Below, piece after piece: positions 8,103 through 16,854 of a stretch of 64,000 bases of DNA. The position numbers and the translations under genes were made by a program. The first letter of the stretch is position 1. Every line of letters starts with the position of its first letter. This DNA comes from Xanthomonas campestris pv. phormiicola (GTDB lineage: Bacteria; Pseudomonadota; Gammaproteobacteria; Xanthomonadales; Xanthomonadaceae): contig CP102593.1 of NCBI GenBank assembly GCA_025666215.1, positions 4,229,001-4,293,000 of the forward strand, written 5' to 3'. Under the pieces are notes generated by a model. That model worked only from the letters and a program-made list of their open reading frames with translations. It ran no database searches and was not told the DNA's origin.

Positions 8103-8491
8103 CAGGAAGGCCGGCCCGTTCGTCGCGCAGCTAGGCCGCCAGGTCGGGCGTTTCCTCGCTGCGCTCGCGCAATCGCTCCTCGACGCCCCAGCCTTCTTGG
8201 CCGCTTTTTCGGCCTTCGGTCGGCACTGCGATCCGGCTTGCGGTCGCCGTCGCAAAGCGCACGCCGGCCACCACGCAGCAGCGCAGCAATACGTTCAGTC
8301 GATCGTTCCAAAGATCGCCACGGCCGCGGGCGACGTCGCGCAGGAAACGCAAGCGCTCGATCGGCGTATCGACCGCGTTGGCGCCCTGCACTTCAGCGCT
8401 GATCTGGCTCAGGGCGATCCACGCTTCGCCAAGCAGCCGTCGGCACCTTCAACCGCTTCCCAGAGAACAGACCTGCCGCTAGGCTGAGTGG
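8103..8491. other. Intergenic stretch with one weak minus-strand frame
   Basis: 389 bases between the HxlR gene and the small exported protein. The only candidate gene is the minus-strand frame at 8131-8391, described separately. The right end must carry the promoter of the 8492 gene. Confidence 0.5.
8131..8391 (-). pseudogene. Possible small or 5'-degraded hypothetical gene
   Basis: An 86-codon minus-strand frame that could begin at GTG 8391. Codon choice looks coding, and the reading continues upstream of the GTG for about 17 sensible codons (RLLGEAWIALSQISAEV) before a TGA. The natural start may therefore have been lost. No family was recognised. It may be the remnant of a longer xanthomonad protein. 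Confidence 0.3.
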
Positions 8492-9133
8492 ATGCGCATG
8501 CGCCCGTCGATCCTCCTGCTGCTGTGCCTGTACGCCATGCCCGCAGCTGCGCAGAAGGTGAACCGCTGCACCGGTGCCGACGGCGCCACGGTGTTCAGCG
8601 ATCGCCGCTGCGAGGACCTGGGCGCGATCGACCGGTTGCCGCCGCGCGCCGCACCCAGTGCGGCCAGCGAGGGCGCCAGCGGCCTGTACCGGCCGCAGTG
8701 CGTGCGCCGGCTCAGCGAACTGGCGCAGCAGATCCGCACCGCGGTGGACGCGCGCGACGTCAATCGCCTGTCCACGCTGTATTGGTGGAACGGCGTCTCG
8801 GACGACGCGGCGCGGCGCATCCTCGACCACCTGGACGCGATCGTCCAGCGGCCGCTGGTCGCGGTCGTGCCGGTGACGCCGGAGCCGGCGTCTTACCCGC
8901 CAGCCGTACCCGCCGCGGCCGACGCCTTGGCCACTGCGGAGCAACGCACATCCAGCACCACGCCTGCGGCAGCGCAGGCATCGACCGACGCCCCGCTCGG
9001 CGACAGCGCTACGCCGCCGCGCGCACGCGCGACCGGCTTGCGCCTGGAGCAGACCTTCGGCGGCAGCGCGACACCGACCTCGACCGTGCTGGGCCTGCGC
9101 CGGCAGTACAACTGCTTCTGGATCAGTTTCTAG
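8492..9133 (+). CDS. Exported DUF4124-like protein
   Basis: A 213-residue protein with a clear signal peptide (MRMRPSILLLLCLYAMPAAAQ). A short motif KVNRCTGADGATVFSDRRCE follows, resembling DUF4124 proteins that occur in the periplasm of proteobacteria. The middle (residues about 70-120) is helical. The rest is Ala/Pro/Thr-rich linker, ending in RRQYNCFWISF. Cysteines C25 and C39 could pair. Function unknown. Confidence 0.75.
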   Translation: MRMRPSILLLLCLYAMPAAAQKVNRCTGADGATVFSDRRCEDLGAIDRLPPRAAPSAASEGASGLYRPQCVRRLSELAQQIRTAVDARDVNRLSTLYWWNGVSDDAARRILDHLDAIVQRPLVAVVPVTPEPASYPPAVPAAADALATAEQRTSSTTPAAAQASTDAPLGDSATPPRARATGLRLEQTFGGSATPTSTVLGLRRQYNCFWISF

Positions 9134-9172
9134 CGCATTTCCGACTCGGCGCTTTGCAGCCGGCTAGGCGTC

Positions 9173-9238
9173 GTAGGGGCGAAGTCAGTCGCGGCGGGCC
9201 GCGTCGGCAAGGCCGGTCGCGACTGAAGTCGCTCCCAC
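9173..9238. repeat. Palindromic intergenic repeat (GTCGCGACTGAAGTCGC type)
   Basis: The left arm GGGGCGAAGTCAGTCGCGGC and the right arm GGTCGCGACTGAAGTCGCTC are imperfect inverted copies around a short GC-rich loop. This AGTCGC/GCGACT dyad is a common dispersed intergenic element in xanthomonads. It sits between the convergent genes at 8492 and 9358, so it may act as a bidirectional terminator. Confidence 0.7.
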
Positions 9239-9357
9239 ACCTGCGGCATCTCGATCGGAACATGTTCTGCGCTGCGCGCCGCGCGCCGCGTCGCCAACAC
9301 CCTCACGTCGCGCAACGTGCCGCGATCGACGGCGTCGCGCGACGCCGCGCAGTCCGC

Positions 9358-10320
9358 TCAGGCAACGTCCACGTCCACCGGCCACAGGCCGCGGATCGCG
9401 GCGATGCCCTGGCCGCCGTGGCGGCGCACTTCGGCCACCTGCGCCGGCAGCAGGCCGCCGATCGGGTACAGCGGCAGCGCCACTTCCTCGCGCAGGCGCT
9501 CGAACGCCTCCCACCCCAGCGGCGCGGCGCCGGGATGGCTGGCGGTGGCGGCCAGCGGGCCGACCACGGCGAAGTCGCAGCCGATCCGCTGCGCCGCGTG
9601 CAGCTCCTCCAGGCGATGGCAGGACGCGGCGACGCATTGCCCCGGCGGCAGCGGGCGCGCGTCGAACTGCGGCAACTGCTCCGCGCCGAGGTGCACGCCG
9701 ACCCCCAATTCCTGCGCCAGCGCCAGATCGCGGTTGACCAGCACCTGCGCGCCACGCGCCGCACACAGCGCCACCGCGGCCCGCGCCAGCGGCTGCCAGC
9801 TGGCGGCCGGCAGGCTGCGCGCGCGCAACTGCACGCGTTGCACGCCGCCTTGCAGCGCGCGCTCCAGCGCCGCCAGCCAGCGCTCGGGATCGACCGGCTC
9901 GGGTGTCACCAGATAGCGATCGGGCTGGCGCAGCATCGCCACCACCGGCTGGTCGGCCGGCGGCATCGCGTAGCGGCTCAGCTTGTCCGGCGCCACCCAG
10001 GTCAGCGCCTGGCCCTCGCGGCCGCGCGCGGTGCCCTTCCACGACAGCACCTGGCGCATCTCCAGGCGCAGCCGCTTGTCCGGATAGCGCTGCGGCACTT
10101 CCATCAGCTGCGCGCCGATCGTCGCCTCGATGCCCAGTTCCTCCTGCAGCTCGCGCACCAGGGCCTGCTCGGAGGTCTCGCCCGGTTCGCGCTTGCCGCC
10201 CGGGAACTCCCACAGGCCGGCAAGGTCGCGGCCCTCGGTACGCCGGGCCAGCAGGATACGGCCGCGGGCATCGGTGATGACCCCGGCGACGACATGGATG
10301 GATCTGAGCGGTTCGGACAT
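9358..10320 (-). CDS. Nudix hydrolase fused to a ThiE-like domain
   Basis: A 320-residue two-domain protein. Residues 1-130 are a MutT-like Nudix domain with a complete Nudix box starting GGKREPGETSEQ and continuing LVRELQEELG, which removes pyrophosphate from oxidised dNTPs such as 8-oxo-dGTP. Residues about 150-320 resemble a thiamine phosphate synthase barrel (VQLRARSL, VLVNRD, GVGVHLGAEQLP, FAVVGPLAATASHPG, PIGGL). This fusion is known in gammaproteobacteria near secA. Whether the ThiE-like part is catalytic is uncertain. The start at 10320 directly precedes the Nudix fold. Confidence 0.9.
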   Translation of the reverse strand: MSEPLRSIHVVAGVITDARGRILLARRTEGRDLAGLWEFPGGKREPGETSEQALVRELQEELGIEATIGAQLMEVPQRYPDKRLRLEMRQVLSWKGTARGREGQALTWVAPDKLSRYAMPPADQPVVAMLRQPDRYLVTPEPVDPERWLAALERALQGGVQRVQLRARSLPAASWQPLARAAVALCAARGAQVLVNRDLALAQELGVGVHLGAEQLPQFDARPLPPGQCVAASCHRLEELHAAQRIGCDFAVVGPLAATASHPGAAPLGWEAFERLREEVALPLYPIGGLLPAQVAEVRRHGGQGIAAIRGLWPVDVDVA

Positions 10321-10551
10321 GGCGCAAGCTTGCCGTCTTCGGCGGTGCCAACGCAATGAATCCGGTTCACATCGTCGGCGATCCGCGGGTCGCGGCAGCG
10401 ATCCGCACGCATTCGGCCAACCTGCGACGAGGCGACGGCCTGGCCGACCCCGCATCAACGACGCAACCGAGCGCACGCGGCCATGCGAATGGATACACCC
10501 ACGGACAGCTGTGCCGGCGGCACCGCCACCGCCCGGACGCCCGCTCCCCGC

Positions 10552-10935
10552 TCACCCGGGCAAGGCGTGTCCGATCCGCCACAGCACCCCGCCCGGATCG
10601 TGCAGGGTGAAGTCGCGCATGCCCCACGGCCGATCCTCCGGCTCACCAAGGCGCGCGCCAAAGCGGCCGGCCAGATCCGCGGCACCCAGCCGCCGCCACC
10701 AGGCATCGGCATCCTCCACCCACAGGTGCAGCATCAGGTTGTGCGCCAGTCCCTGCTCGTAGAAATCCTGCAGCAGGAACGCACAGCGCTCGCCATGGCG
10801 AAAACAGACCAGTCCGTCGCCAAGCGGCTCCGCCACGAACCCCACCTCGCGATAGAAATCCACGGACAGCGCAAAGTCGCGCGCCGGCACGAACACCTTC
10901 AATTCAAGACTGGCGGAACGCTCCACGGCATGCAT
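10552..10935 (-). CDS. VOC (glyoxalase/bleomycin-resistance) family protein
   Basis: A 127-residue single vicinal-oxygen-chelate domain. It runs LELKVFVPARDFALSVDFYREVGF at the start and MRDFTLHDPGGVLWRIGH at the end, the usual beta-alpha-beta-beta-beta pattern. The C-terminal DPGGVLW has the family glutamate position replaced by leucine, so metal chemistry is doubtful. It lies between secA and the Nudix/ThiE-like gene on the same strand. Substrate unknown. Confidence 0.8.
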   Translation of the reverse strand: MHAVERSASLELKVFVPARDFALSVDFYREVGFVAEPLGDGLVCFRHGERCAFLLQDFYEQGLAHNLMLHLWVEDADAWWRRLGAADLAGRFGARLGEPEDRPWGMRDFTLHDPGGVLWRIGHALPG

Positions 10936-11031
10936 CCAACGGCAATGGCGACACCCGGCACCCTACCCACAGAACGCGCGACACGCCACACAGACAAGCC
11001 CCCCCCGTCCGGGCCGCCCCCAAAACAAAGC

Positions 11032-11050
11032 GCCCCGCACAAGGCGGGGC
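11032..11050 (-). terminator. Rho-independent terminator distal to secA
   Basis: Read on the minus strand, GCCCCGC-CTTGT-GCGGGGC is followed by GCTTTGTTTTG. It has a stable seven-base GC stem and a T-rich tail, about 165 bases after the secA stop. Confidence 0.75.
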
Positions 11051-11095
11051 TGCAGATGCAAGGGTTTGACCAATCACCGCACCCCGTCTGGAGCC

Positions 11096-11120
11096 GCGCC
11101 CCCTTTAGTAAAGGGGGCGC
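11096..11120. terminator. Perfect 11-base hairpin after secA
   Basis: GCGCCCCCTTT and AAAGGGGGCGC pair perfectly around an AGT loop, upstream of the second terminator. Similar CCCCCTTTAGTAAAGGGGG palindromes recur in xanthomonad intergenic DNA. It may be either a terminator or a repeat element. Confidence 0.6.
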
Positions 11121-11214
11121 GCCGATAGGCGCGGGGATTTGGGGAGAGATGAGCTGGGGCCCGCGTTTTGCGAAGCCAAACGTGGGGCTGTTGCGCGATT
11201 GCGCAACAGCGCGC

Positions 11215-13953
11215 TTAACTCAACTGCCCATGGCAATGCTTGTACTTCTTGCCGCTGCCGCACGGGCACGGATCGTTGCGGCCGACCTTGGGCGCCTCGC
11301 GGGTGACCTGCGCCACCTGCGGCGGGTTGGCGCCCAGCGCGACCTGCTCGGCCTCCTCGTCGGCGCTGTAGCCGCCGACGTCCTGGTGCTGGAACTGCGC
11401 CTGGCGCAACTGCGCCTCCATCTGCTGCCGTTCCTGCGCTTCCAGCGCCGCCACTTCGTCCTCGCTGCGGATGCGCACGCGCGCCAGCAAGGTCACCACC
11501 TCGCGCTTGGCGTGCTCGAGCATCTCCGAGAACAGTTCGAAGGCTTCCTTCTTGTATTCCTGCTTGGGCTGCTTCTGCGCGTAACCGCGCAGGTGGATGC
11601 CCTGGCGCAGGTAGTCCATGCGCGCCAGATGCTCCTTCCAGCTCTGGTCGAGCACGGTCAGCATCACGTGCTTCTCCAGCGCGCGCATGGTCTCGCCGCC
11701 GACCGCGGTCTCCTTCTCCTGGAAGTGGCGATCGACTTCCTCGCGCACCTTCTCGGCGATGCCGGCCGCGTCCAGTTCCTCGTGGCGCTTGACCAGGTCG
11801 GTCAGCGACAGCGGCAGGCCCAGGTCGCTGGACAGGGTCGCTTCCAGCCCGGCCAGGTCCCACTGCTCGTCGATCGAATTCGGCGGCACGAAGCGCGCCA
11901 CCAGGTCGTAGATCACGTCGTCGCGGATGCCGTCGACGTTGTCCTTGACCGACTCGGCGTCTAGCAGTTCGTCGCGCTGCGCGTAGATCACCTTGCGCTG
12001 GTCGTTGTTGACGTCGTCGAAGTCGAGCAGGTTCTTGCGGATGTCGAAGTTGTGCGCCTCGACCTTGCGCTGCGCCTTCTCGATCTGGCGGCTGACCATG
12101 CGGTCCTCGATGACGTCGTCTTCCTTCATGCCCATCATCCGCATCGCCTTCTGCACCCAGTCGGAGGCGAAGATGCGCATCAGGTTGTCTTCCAGCGACA
12201 GGTAGAAGCGGGAGGAACCCGGGTCGCCCTGGCGGCCGGAGCGGCCGCGCAGCTGGTTGTCGATACGCCGCGACTCGTGGCGCTCGGTACCGATGATGTG
12301 CAGGCCGCCGGCGGCCTTGACCGCGTCGTGGCGCTCCTGCCAGGCCGCCTTCAGGCGCGCGCGTTCGGCCTCGCTCAGGTCCTCGCCCAGCGCCTGCAGT
12401 TCCGCTTCCAGCGAACCGCCGAGCACGATGTCGGTCCCGCGGCCGGCCATGTTGGTGGCGATGGTCACCGCGCCCGGCTGGCCGGCGTTGGCGACGATCT
12501 GCGCCTCGCGCTCGTGCTGCTTGGCGTTGAGCACCTCGTGCCTGACCCCGGCCTTGCGCAGGTGCTCGGACAGCATCTCCGAGGTCTCGATCGAGGTGGT
12601 GCCGACCAGCACCGGCTGGCCGCGCTTGGCGCAGTCCTCGATGTCGGCGAGCACCGCGTTGAACTTGCCCTGGCGGTTGAGGAACACCTGGTCCGGCCAG
12701 TCCTTGCGGATGGTCGGGCGGTTGGTCGGGATCACCACCACTTCCAGGTTGTAGATGCTCTGGAATTCGTAGGCTTCGGTGTCGGCCGTACCGGTCATGC
12801 CGGACAGCTTCTTGTACATGCGGAACAGGTTCTGGAAGGTGATGCTGGCCAGGGTCTGGTTCTCGCGCTGCACCGGCACGCCTTCCTTCGCTTCCACCGC
12901 CTGGTGCAGGCCGTCGGACCAGCGCCGGCCCGGCAGGGTGCGGCCGGTGAATTCGTCGACGATGACCACTTCGCCGTCGCGCACGATGTAGTCCACGTCG
13001 CGCTGGTAGATCGCATGCGCGCGCAGCGCGGCGTTGAGGTGATGCACCACGCTGAGGTTCTGCGCGCCGTACAGGCGGTCCTCGTCGTTGGTCAGGATGC
13101 CGGCGGCGCGCAGCAGCTCTTCGGCGTGCTCCATGCCGGCCTCGGACAGGTGCACCTGCTTGCCCTTCTCGTCGACCCAGAAGTCGCCCTCGCCTTCCTC
13201 GGACTCCTGCTTGCTCAGCTGCGGCACGATGCGGTTGACGCGGATGTACAGCTCCGGCGAATCGTCGGCCGGGCCGGAGATGATCAGCGGGGTGCGCGCC
13301 TCGTCGATCAGGATCGAGTCCACTTCGTCGACGATGGCGTAGTTCAGGCCGCGCTGGTAGCGGTCGGCCTTGGACAGCGCCATGTTGTCGCGCAGGTAGT
13401 CGAAGCCGAATTCGTTGTTGGTGCCGTAGGTGATGTCGGCGGCGTAGGCGGCGTGCTTGTCGCTGTGCGGCATGCCCGGATAGACCACGCCCACGCTCAG
13501 CCCCAGCCAGTTGTACAGCTTGCCCATCTGCGCGGCGTCGCGGCGCGCCAGGTAGTCGTTGACGGTGACCACGTGCACGCCCTTGTCTTCCAGCGCGTTG
13601 AGGTACACCGGCAGCGTCGCCACCAGGGTCTTGCCTTCGCCGGTGCGCATTTCCGCGATCTTGCCCAGGTGCAGGACCATGCCGCCGATCAGCTGCACGT
13701 CGTAGTGGCGCATGCCGAGCACGCGGCGGCTGGCCTCGCGGCACACCGCGAACGCTTCCGGCAGCACCTTGTCCAGGCTCTCGCCGCCGGCGATGCGCCC
13801 GCGCAGTTCCGGGGTCTTGGCCTGCAGCTGCGCGTCGGAGAGCTGCTCCATCTCCGGTTCCAGCGCATTGACCTTGGCGACGATACGGTGGAGCTGACGC
13901 AGCTGGCGTTCGTTGCGACTACCGAAAACGCGAGTAAGCAGACTGTTGATCAT
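11215..13953 (-). CDS. secA: Preprotein translocase ATPase SecA
   Basis: A 912-residue motor ATPase that drives secretory proteins through SecYEG. It shows Walker A in EMRTGEGKT, the DEAD-type box in [16 protein letters not shown], the second nucleotide domain with [11 protein letters not shown], and the C-terminal zinc motif [16 protein letters not shown] that binds SecB and phospholipid. Length is normal (E. coli 901). The ATG at 13953 starts [16 protein letters not shown], the standard N-terminus. It is separated from the upstream M23 gene by a terminator, so it has its own promoter in 13954-14023. Confidence 0.98.
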   Translation of the reverse strand: MINSLLTRVFGSRNERQLRQLHRIVAKVNALEPEMEQLSDAQLQAKTPELRGRIAGGESLDKVLPEAFAVCREASRRVLGMRHYDVQLIGGMVLHLGKIAEMRTGEGKTLVATLPVYLNALEDKGVHVVTVNDYLARRDAAQMGKLYNWLGLSVGVVYPGMPHSDKHAAYAADITYGTNNEFGFDYLRDNMALSKADRYQRGLNYAIVDEVDSILIDEARTPLIISGPADDSPELYIRVNRIVPQLSKQESEEGEGDFWVDEKGKQVHLSEAGMEHAEELLRAAGILTNDEDRLYGAQNLSVVHHLNAALRAHAIYQRDVDYIVRDGEVVIVDEFTGRTLPGRRWSDGLHQAVEAKEGVPVQRENQTLASITFQNLFRMYKKLSGMTGTADTEAYEFQSIYNLEVVVIPTNRPTIRKDWPDQVFLNRQGKFNAVLADIEDCAKRGQPVLVGTTSIETSEMLSEHLRKAGVRHEVLNAKQHEREAQIVANAGQPGAVTIATNMAGRGTDIVLGGSLEAELQALGEDLSEAERARLKAAWQERHDAVKAAGGLHIIGTERHESRRIDNQLRGRSGRQGDPGSSRFYLSLEDNLMRIFASDWVQKAMRMMGMKEDDVIEDRMVSRQIEKAQRKVEAHNFDIRKNLLDFDDVNNDQRKVIYAQRDELLDAESVKDNVDGIRDDVIYDLVARFVPPNSIDEQWDLAGLEATLSSDLGLPLSLTDLVKRHEELDAAGIAEKVREEVDRHFQEKETAVGGETMRALEKHVMLTVLDQSWKEHLARMDYLRQGIHLRGYAQKQPKQEYKKEAFELFSEMLEHAKREVVTLLARVRIRSEDEVAALEAQERQQMEAQLRQAQFQHQDVGGYSADEEAEQVALGANPPQVAQVTREAPKVGRNDPCPCGSGKKYKHCHGQLS

Positions 13954-14023
13954 TGAAGGAACCGGTTGGAAAGGAACGCCCGTACGGCCCAATCCCCCAG
14001 GGAATCGGCGGGCCGCAAACGAA

Positions 14024-14044
14024 ACAGGGCGCGAGGCGCCCTGT
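14024..14044 (-). terminator. Terminator between the M23 peptidase gene and secA
   Basis: On the minus strand ACAGGGCGC-CTC-GCGCCCTGT is followed by TTCGTTTGC. It has a nine-base stem, a three-base loop and a T-rich tail, 70 bases after the M23 stop. Confidence 0.75.
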
Positions 14045-14115
14045 CGTGGCAAAGCGTATTGTAGCTTGGGGCGGGCTCCGGCGATTCAAGCGCCGGCACG
14101 CCGCCCCAGCGCCGC

Positions 14116-15063
14116 TCAGCCGCGGCCGCGACGGCCCACCGGGGTGGCGCCGTCGCCGAGGAACTTGGCCGGATTCATCACCACGCCGTCCTTCCACACC
14201 TCGAAATGCACGTGCGCGCCGGTGGAACGGCCGGTGGAGCCGGCCTTGGCCACTTCCTGGCCGACCCGCACCAGGTCGCCGACCTTCACCGACAAGCGCG
14301 AATTGTGCGCGTAGCGGGTGACATAGCCATTGCCGTGATCGACCTCGACCACGTTGCCGTAGCCGCCGCGCACGCCCGAGTAGCTGACCACGCCATCGGC
14401 CACGGCCAGCACCGGGTCGCCGACGTTGGCGTGGAAGTCGATGCCCTTGTGGTTGCCGGCGCCGCGGCCGAACGGATCGGCGCGGCCGCCGAAGCCGGAG
14501 GTGATGTAGCTGTTGCGGATCGGCATCCGCGACGGCACCGCGTTCTGGTCGAGCTGGTGGTCGAACAGCAGCGATTCGAGCACCGACAGCTGCTGGCCGG
14601 AGGTGGCGAACTGCTGCTGCAGCCCGTCCAGTTCCTTGCCCAGCTGCGGCGCCGGCATGTCCTGGCTGGCCTCGTCGTCGCCGCCACCGACGCCGACCGG
14701 CTGGTCGAAGTCGAATTCGCCGTCCTGCAGCTTGCCCATGCGGGTCAGGCGTTCGCCCAGCGCGTTCAGGCGCGTGGCCTGCGCCTGCAGTTCGCCCAGC
14801 CGCGCGGCCAGCGCGTTGACCTGGGTCTGCGCGTCGCGGCGCACCTGCGCCAGCTCCGCGTCCTGCCGCTCCACCTTGGCCCGCAGCTGCGCCGAACCGA
14901 CGAAGCCGGTCGCGGCGCTGACGCCGATGCCGAGTACCATGCCCACCGCCAGCACCGTGCCCAGCACGGCCAGGGGACGCCGGTCTGCGAGCTCGCGCAG
15001 CCGCCACGGCAGGTCCTTTATCCCCTTTTCACGCGAATTGATTACGATCTTCTTAAACGCCAT
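14116..15063 (-). CDS. Membrane-anchored M23 (LytM-type) peptidase
   Basis: A 315-residue protein with one N-terminal transmembrane segment (about 32-55), a coiled-coil region (about 60-110) and a C-terminal M23 domain. The zinc-site motifs NHKGIDFHANVGDP and HVHFEVWKDG are present, so it may be an active D,D-endopeptidase cutting peptidoglycan cross-links in the periplasm. The ATG at 15063 is chosen; ATG 15075 (MKTH) is possible and would overlap the start of the divergent DciA gene. It sits between lpxC and secA, in keeping with a cell-wall role. Confidence 0.9.
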   Translation of the reverse strand: MAFKKIVINSREKGIKDLPWRLRELADRRPLAVLGTVLAVGMVLGIGVSAATGFVGSAQLRAKVERQDAELAQVRRDAQTQVNALAARLGELQAQATRLNALGERLTRMGKLQDGEFDFDQPVGVGGGDDEASQDMPAPQLGKELDGLQQQFATSGQQLSVLESLLFDHQLDQNAVPSRMPIRNSYITSGFGGRADPFGRGAGNHKGIDFHANVGDPVLAVADGVVSYSGVRGGYGNVVEVDHGNGYVTRYAHNSRLSVKVGDLVRVGQEVAKAGSTGRSTGAHVHFEVWKDGVVMNPAKFLGDGATPVGRRGRG

Positions 15064-15073
15064 ATGAGTTTTC

Positions 15074-15550
15074 ATGTCTAAGCGAAAGTCCGGCGAGGGC
15101 CATACCACCGCGCCGATGCCGGCGTTGGACGCCGCATTGGCGGACAAGGTGGGCGACCCGTTGCGGCGTGCCTTGTGGCTCGACGCGCTGGACCGACAGT
15201 TGCGCCCCCATCTGCCGCCGAACCTGGCCTCCCGGTGTCGGTTGGCCAATGTGAACGGCGAACAGCTCGTTTTTCTCGTTGACGCTCCGGTCTGGCACGC
15301 CCGGGTCAGGCTCGCCGAGGCCGATATCCTCGCTGCGGCCCGGTCCCTAGGGCTGAAGGCCACCAGGGTGACCGTCAAGATTGCCACTGCATCCGCGCAT
15401 TCCCCAATGCAACAGGCAAGGAGCAAGCCAGCACCGGTTTCCGCGGCGACGCACAAGGGATTGCGCGACGCGCTGGCATCCTTGCAGGACGTCGATTCCA
15501 CGACGCCTGAAGCAACGACGGCCTCCGGCCGGCGCGGTCTGCGTACGTAG
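15074..15550 (+). CDS. dciA: DciA family (DUF721) replicative helicase loader
   Basis: A 158-residue protein with a DUF721 domain in the first 100 residues: LWLDALDRQLRPHLPP, then RLANVNGEQLVFLVDAPVWHARVRL. The family is known as DciA, which loads the DnaB helicase in bacteria without DnaC. The C-terminal 50 residues are Ala/Thr-rich and probably disordered. It diverges from the M23 gene with only ten bases, or no bases, between start codons, so both promoters must lie inside the neighbouring coding DNA. Confidence 0.85.
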   Translation: MSKRKSGEGHTTAPMPALDAALADKVGDPLRRALWLDALDRQLRPHLPPNLASRCRLANVNGEQLVFLVDAPVWHARVRLAEADILAAARSLGLKATRVTVKIATASAHSPMQQARSKPAPVSAATHKGLRDALASLQDVDSTTPEATTASGRRGLRT

Positions 15551-15698
15551 ACACGCACGTCACGACCCGACGCATCCTAGCGGGCGCCGGCGTCGAGGTC
15601 GTTATCGATTCGTTAAATAAAAGTTAAGAAAGGTCGAAGGCGCGACGGATCGCCCATTCCGTGATCCCGGACCGCCCCCGGCCGCGGGGCGGAAAACT

Positions 15699-16610
15699 TT
15701 AGGCGTAGGCCACGGCCCCGTAGGTCACTGGCGCCGGCACGGCCTTGGAATCGAAGCTCACCCACTCCCACGCGGCCTGCTCGGCGAGCAGCGCGCGCAC
15801 CAGCTTGTTGTTCAGCGCATGGCCGGATTTGTAGCCTTCGTAGGCGCCGAGGATGGCGCCGCCGGCCAGGTACAGGTCGCCGATCGCATCGAGGATCTTG
15901 TGCCGCACGAACTCGTCGGCATAGCGCAGGCCGTCGTCGTTGAGCACGCGGAATTCGTCGAGCACGATGGCGTTGTCCATCGAGCCGCCCAGGCCCAGGT
16001 TGCGCTCGCGCATGTACTCCAGGTCGCGCATGAAGCCGAAGGTGCGCGCGCGGGAGATTTCCTTGATGTAGGCCATGGTCGAGAACTCGATTTCCTGGCG
16101 CGACTGCTTGGCCGGGATCATCGGGTGATCGAACTGGATGGTGAAGCCCAGCTTGTAGCCGTCGTACGGCTCGAAGCGGGCGATCTTGTCGCCGTCGCGC
16201 ACTTCCACCGGACGCTTGATGCGGATGAAGCGCTTGGGCTTGCCCTGCTCGACGATGCCCGCCGACTGCAGCAGGAACACGAACGGACCGGAGGAACCGT
16301 CCATGATCGGCAATTCGGCCGAGGACAGCTCGACGATGGCGTTGTCCACGCCGAGGCCGGCCATCGCCGACATCAGGTGTTCCACCGTCTGGATCTTGGC
16401 CTCGCCGCGGCTGAGCCCGGTGCACAGCGTGGTCTCGGTGACCAGCTCGGCATCGGCCGGCACTTCCACCGCCGGTTCCAGATCGACGCGCCGGAACACG
16501 ATGCCGTGATCGGCCGGCGCAGGACGCAGGGTCATGTACACCTTGTCGCCGCTATGCAGGCCTACGCCAGTGGCGCGGATCGTGTTCTTGAGGGTGCGTT
16601 GCTGGGTCAT
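15699..16610 (-). CDS. lpxC: UDP-3-O-acyl-N-acetylglucosamine deacetylase
   Basis: A 303-residue zinc deacetylase, the committed step of lipid A synthesis. Visible motifs are [18 protein letters not shown], the zinc ligand region [13 protein letters not shown], and the downstream [15 protein letters not shown] that supplies further ligands. Length is normal. It is the last gene of the dcw cluster and has its own upstream region with a strong ftsZ terminator, so it is probably transcribed separately. Confidence 0.98.
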   Translation of the reverse strand: MTQQRTLKNTIRATGVGLHSGDKVYMTLRPAPADHGIVFRRVDLEPAVEVPADAELVTETTLCTGLSRGEAKIQTVEHLMSAMAGLGVDNAIVELSSAELPIMDGSSGPFVFLLQSAGIVEQGKPKRFIRIKRPVEVRDGDKIARFEPYDGYKLGFTIQFDHPMIPAKQSRQEIEFSTMAYIKEISRARTFGFMRDLEYMRERNLGLGGSMDNAIVLDEFRVLNDDGLRYADEFVRHKILDAIGDLYLAGGAILGAYEGYKSGHALNNKLVRALLAEQAAWEWVSFDSKAVPAPVTYGAVAYA

Positions 16611-16658
16611 GGGAGACAGTTTGGGAACGTCCGCTCAGACGGGAACTGAACGGAATTG

Positions 16659-16690
16659 AGAATATCACGCGTTTAGCCAAATTTTAACAA
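16659..16690 (-). promoter_or_regulatory. Possible lpxC promoter (extended -10)
   Basis: On the minus strand TGATATTCT (box TATTCT at 16664-16659) forms an extended -10 about 50 bases before the lpxC start. AT-rich DNA (TTGTTAAAATTT) lies upstream, but no well-spaced -35 is present. Confidence 0.4.
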
Positions 16691-16751
16691 GACGGTCACA
16701 GCATCCTATTTGCGCAACGCTGGCGAAGGCCCGCGTCGCGGTCGCAAAAAC

Positions 16752-16776
16752 CTGCCGGGTCGAGGTGACCCGGCAG
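16752..16776 (-). terminator. Rho-independent terminator of ftsZ
   Basis: On the minus strand CTGCCGGGTC-ACCTC-GACCCGGCAG is followed by GTTTTTGCG. It has a perfect ten-base stem and a T5 tail, 78 bases after the ftsZ stop. Confidence 0.9.
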
Positions 16777-16854
16777 CAAAGGATACGGCGCGCCGAACGG
16801 GCGGACAGTCCCGATCGGCGGTGTTGCGGCCGGCGCAGGGCCGGCCTGGCGCGG

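Noticed and set aside
10483..11964. Long plus-strand frame over the secA 3' end
   Set aside because: It is antisense to the VOC and secA genes and spans the secA terminators; no motif is recognisable.
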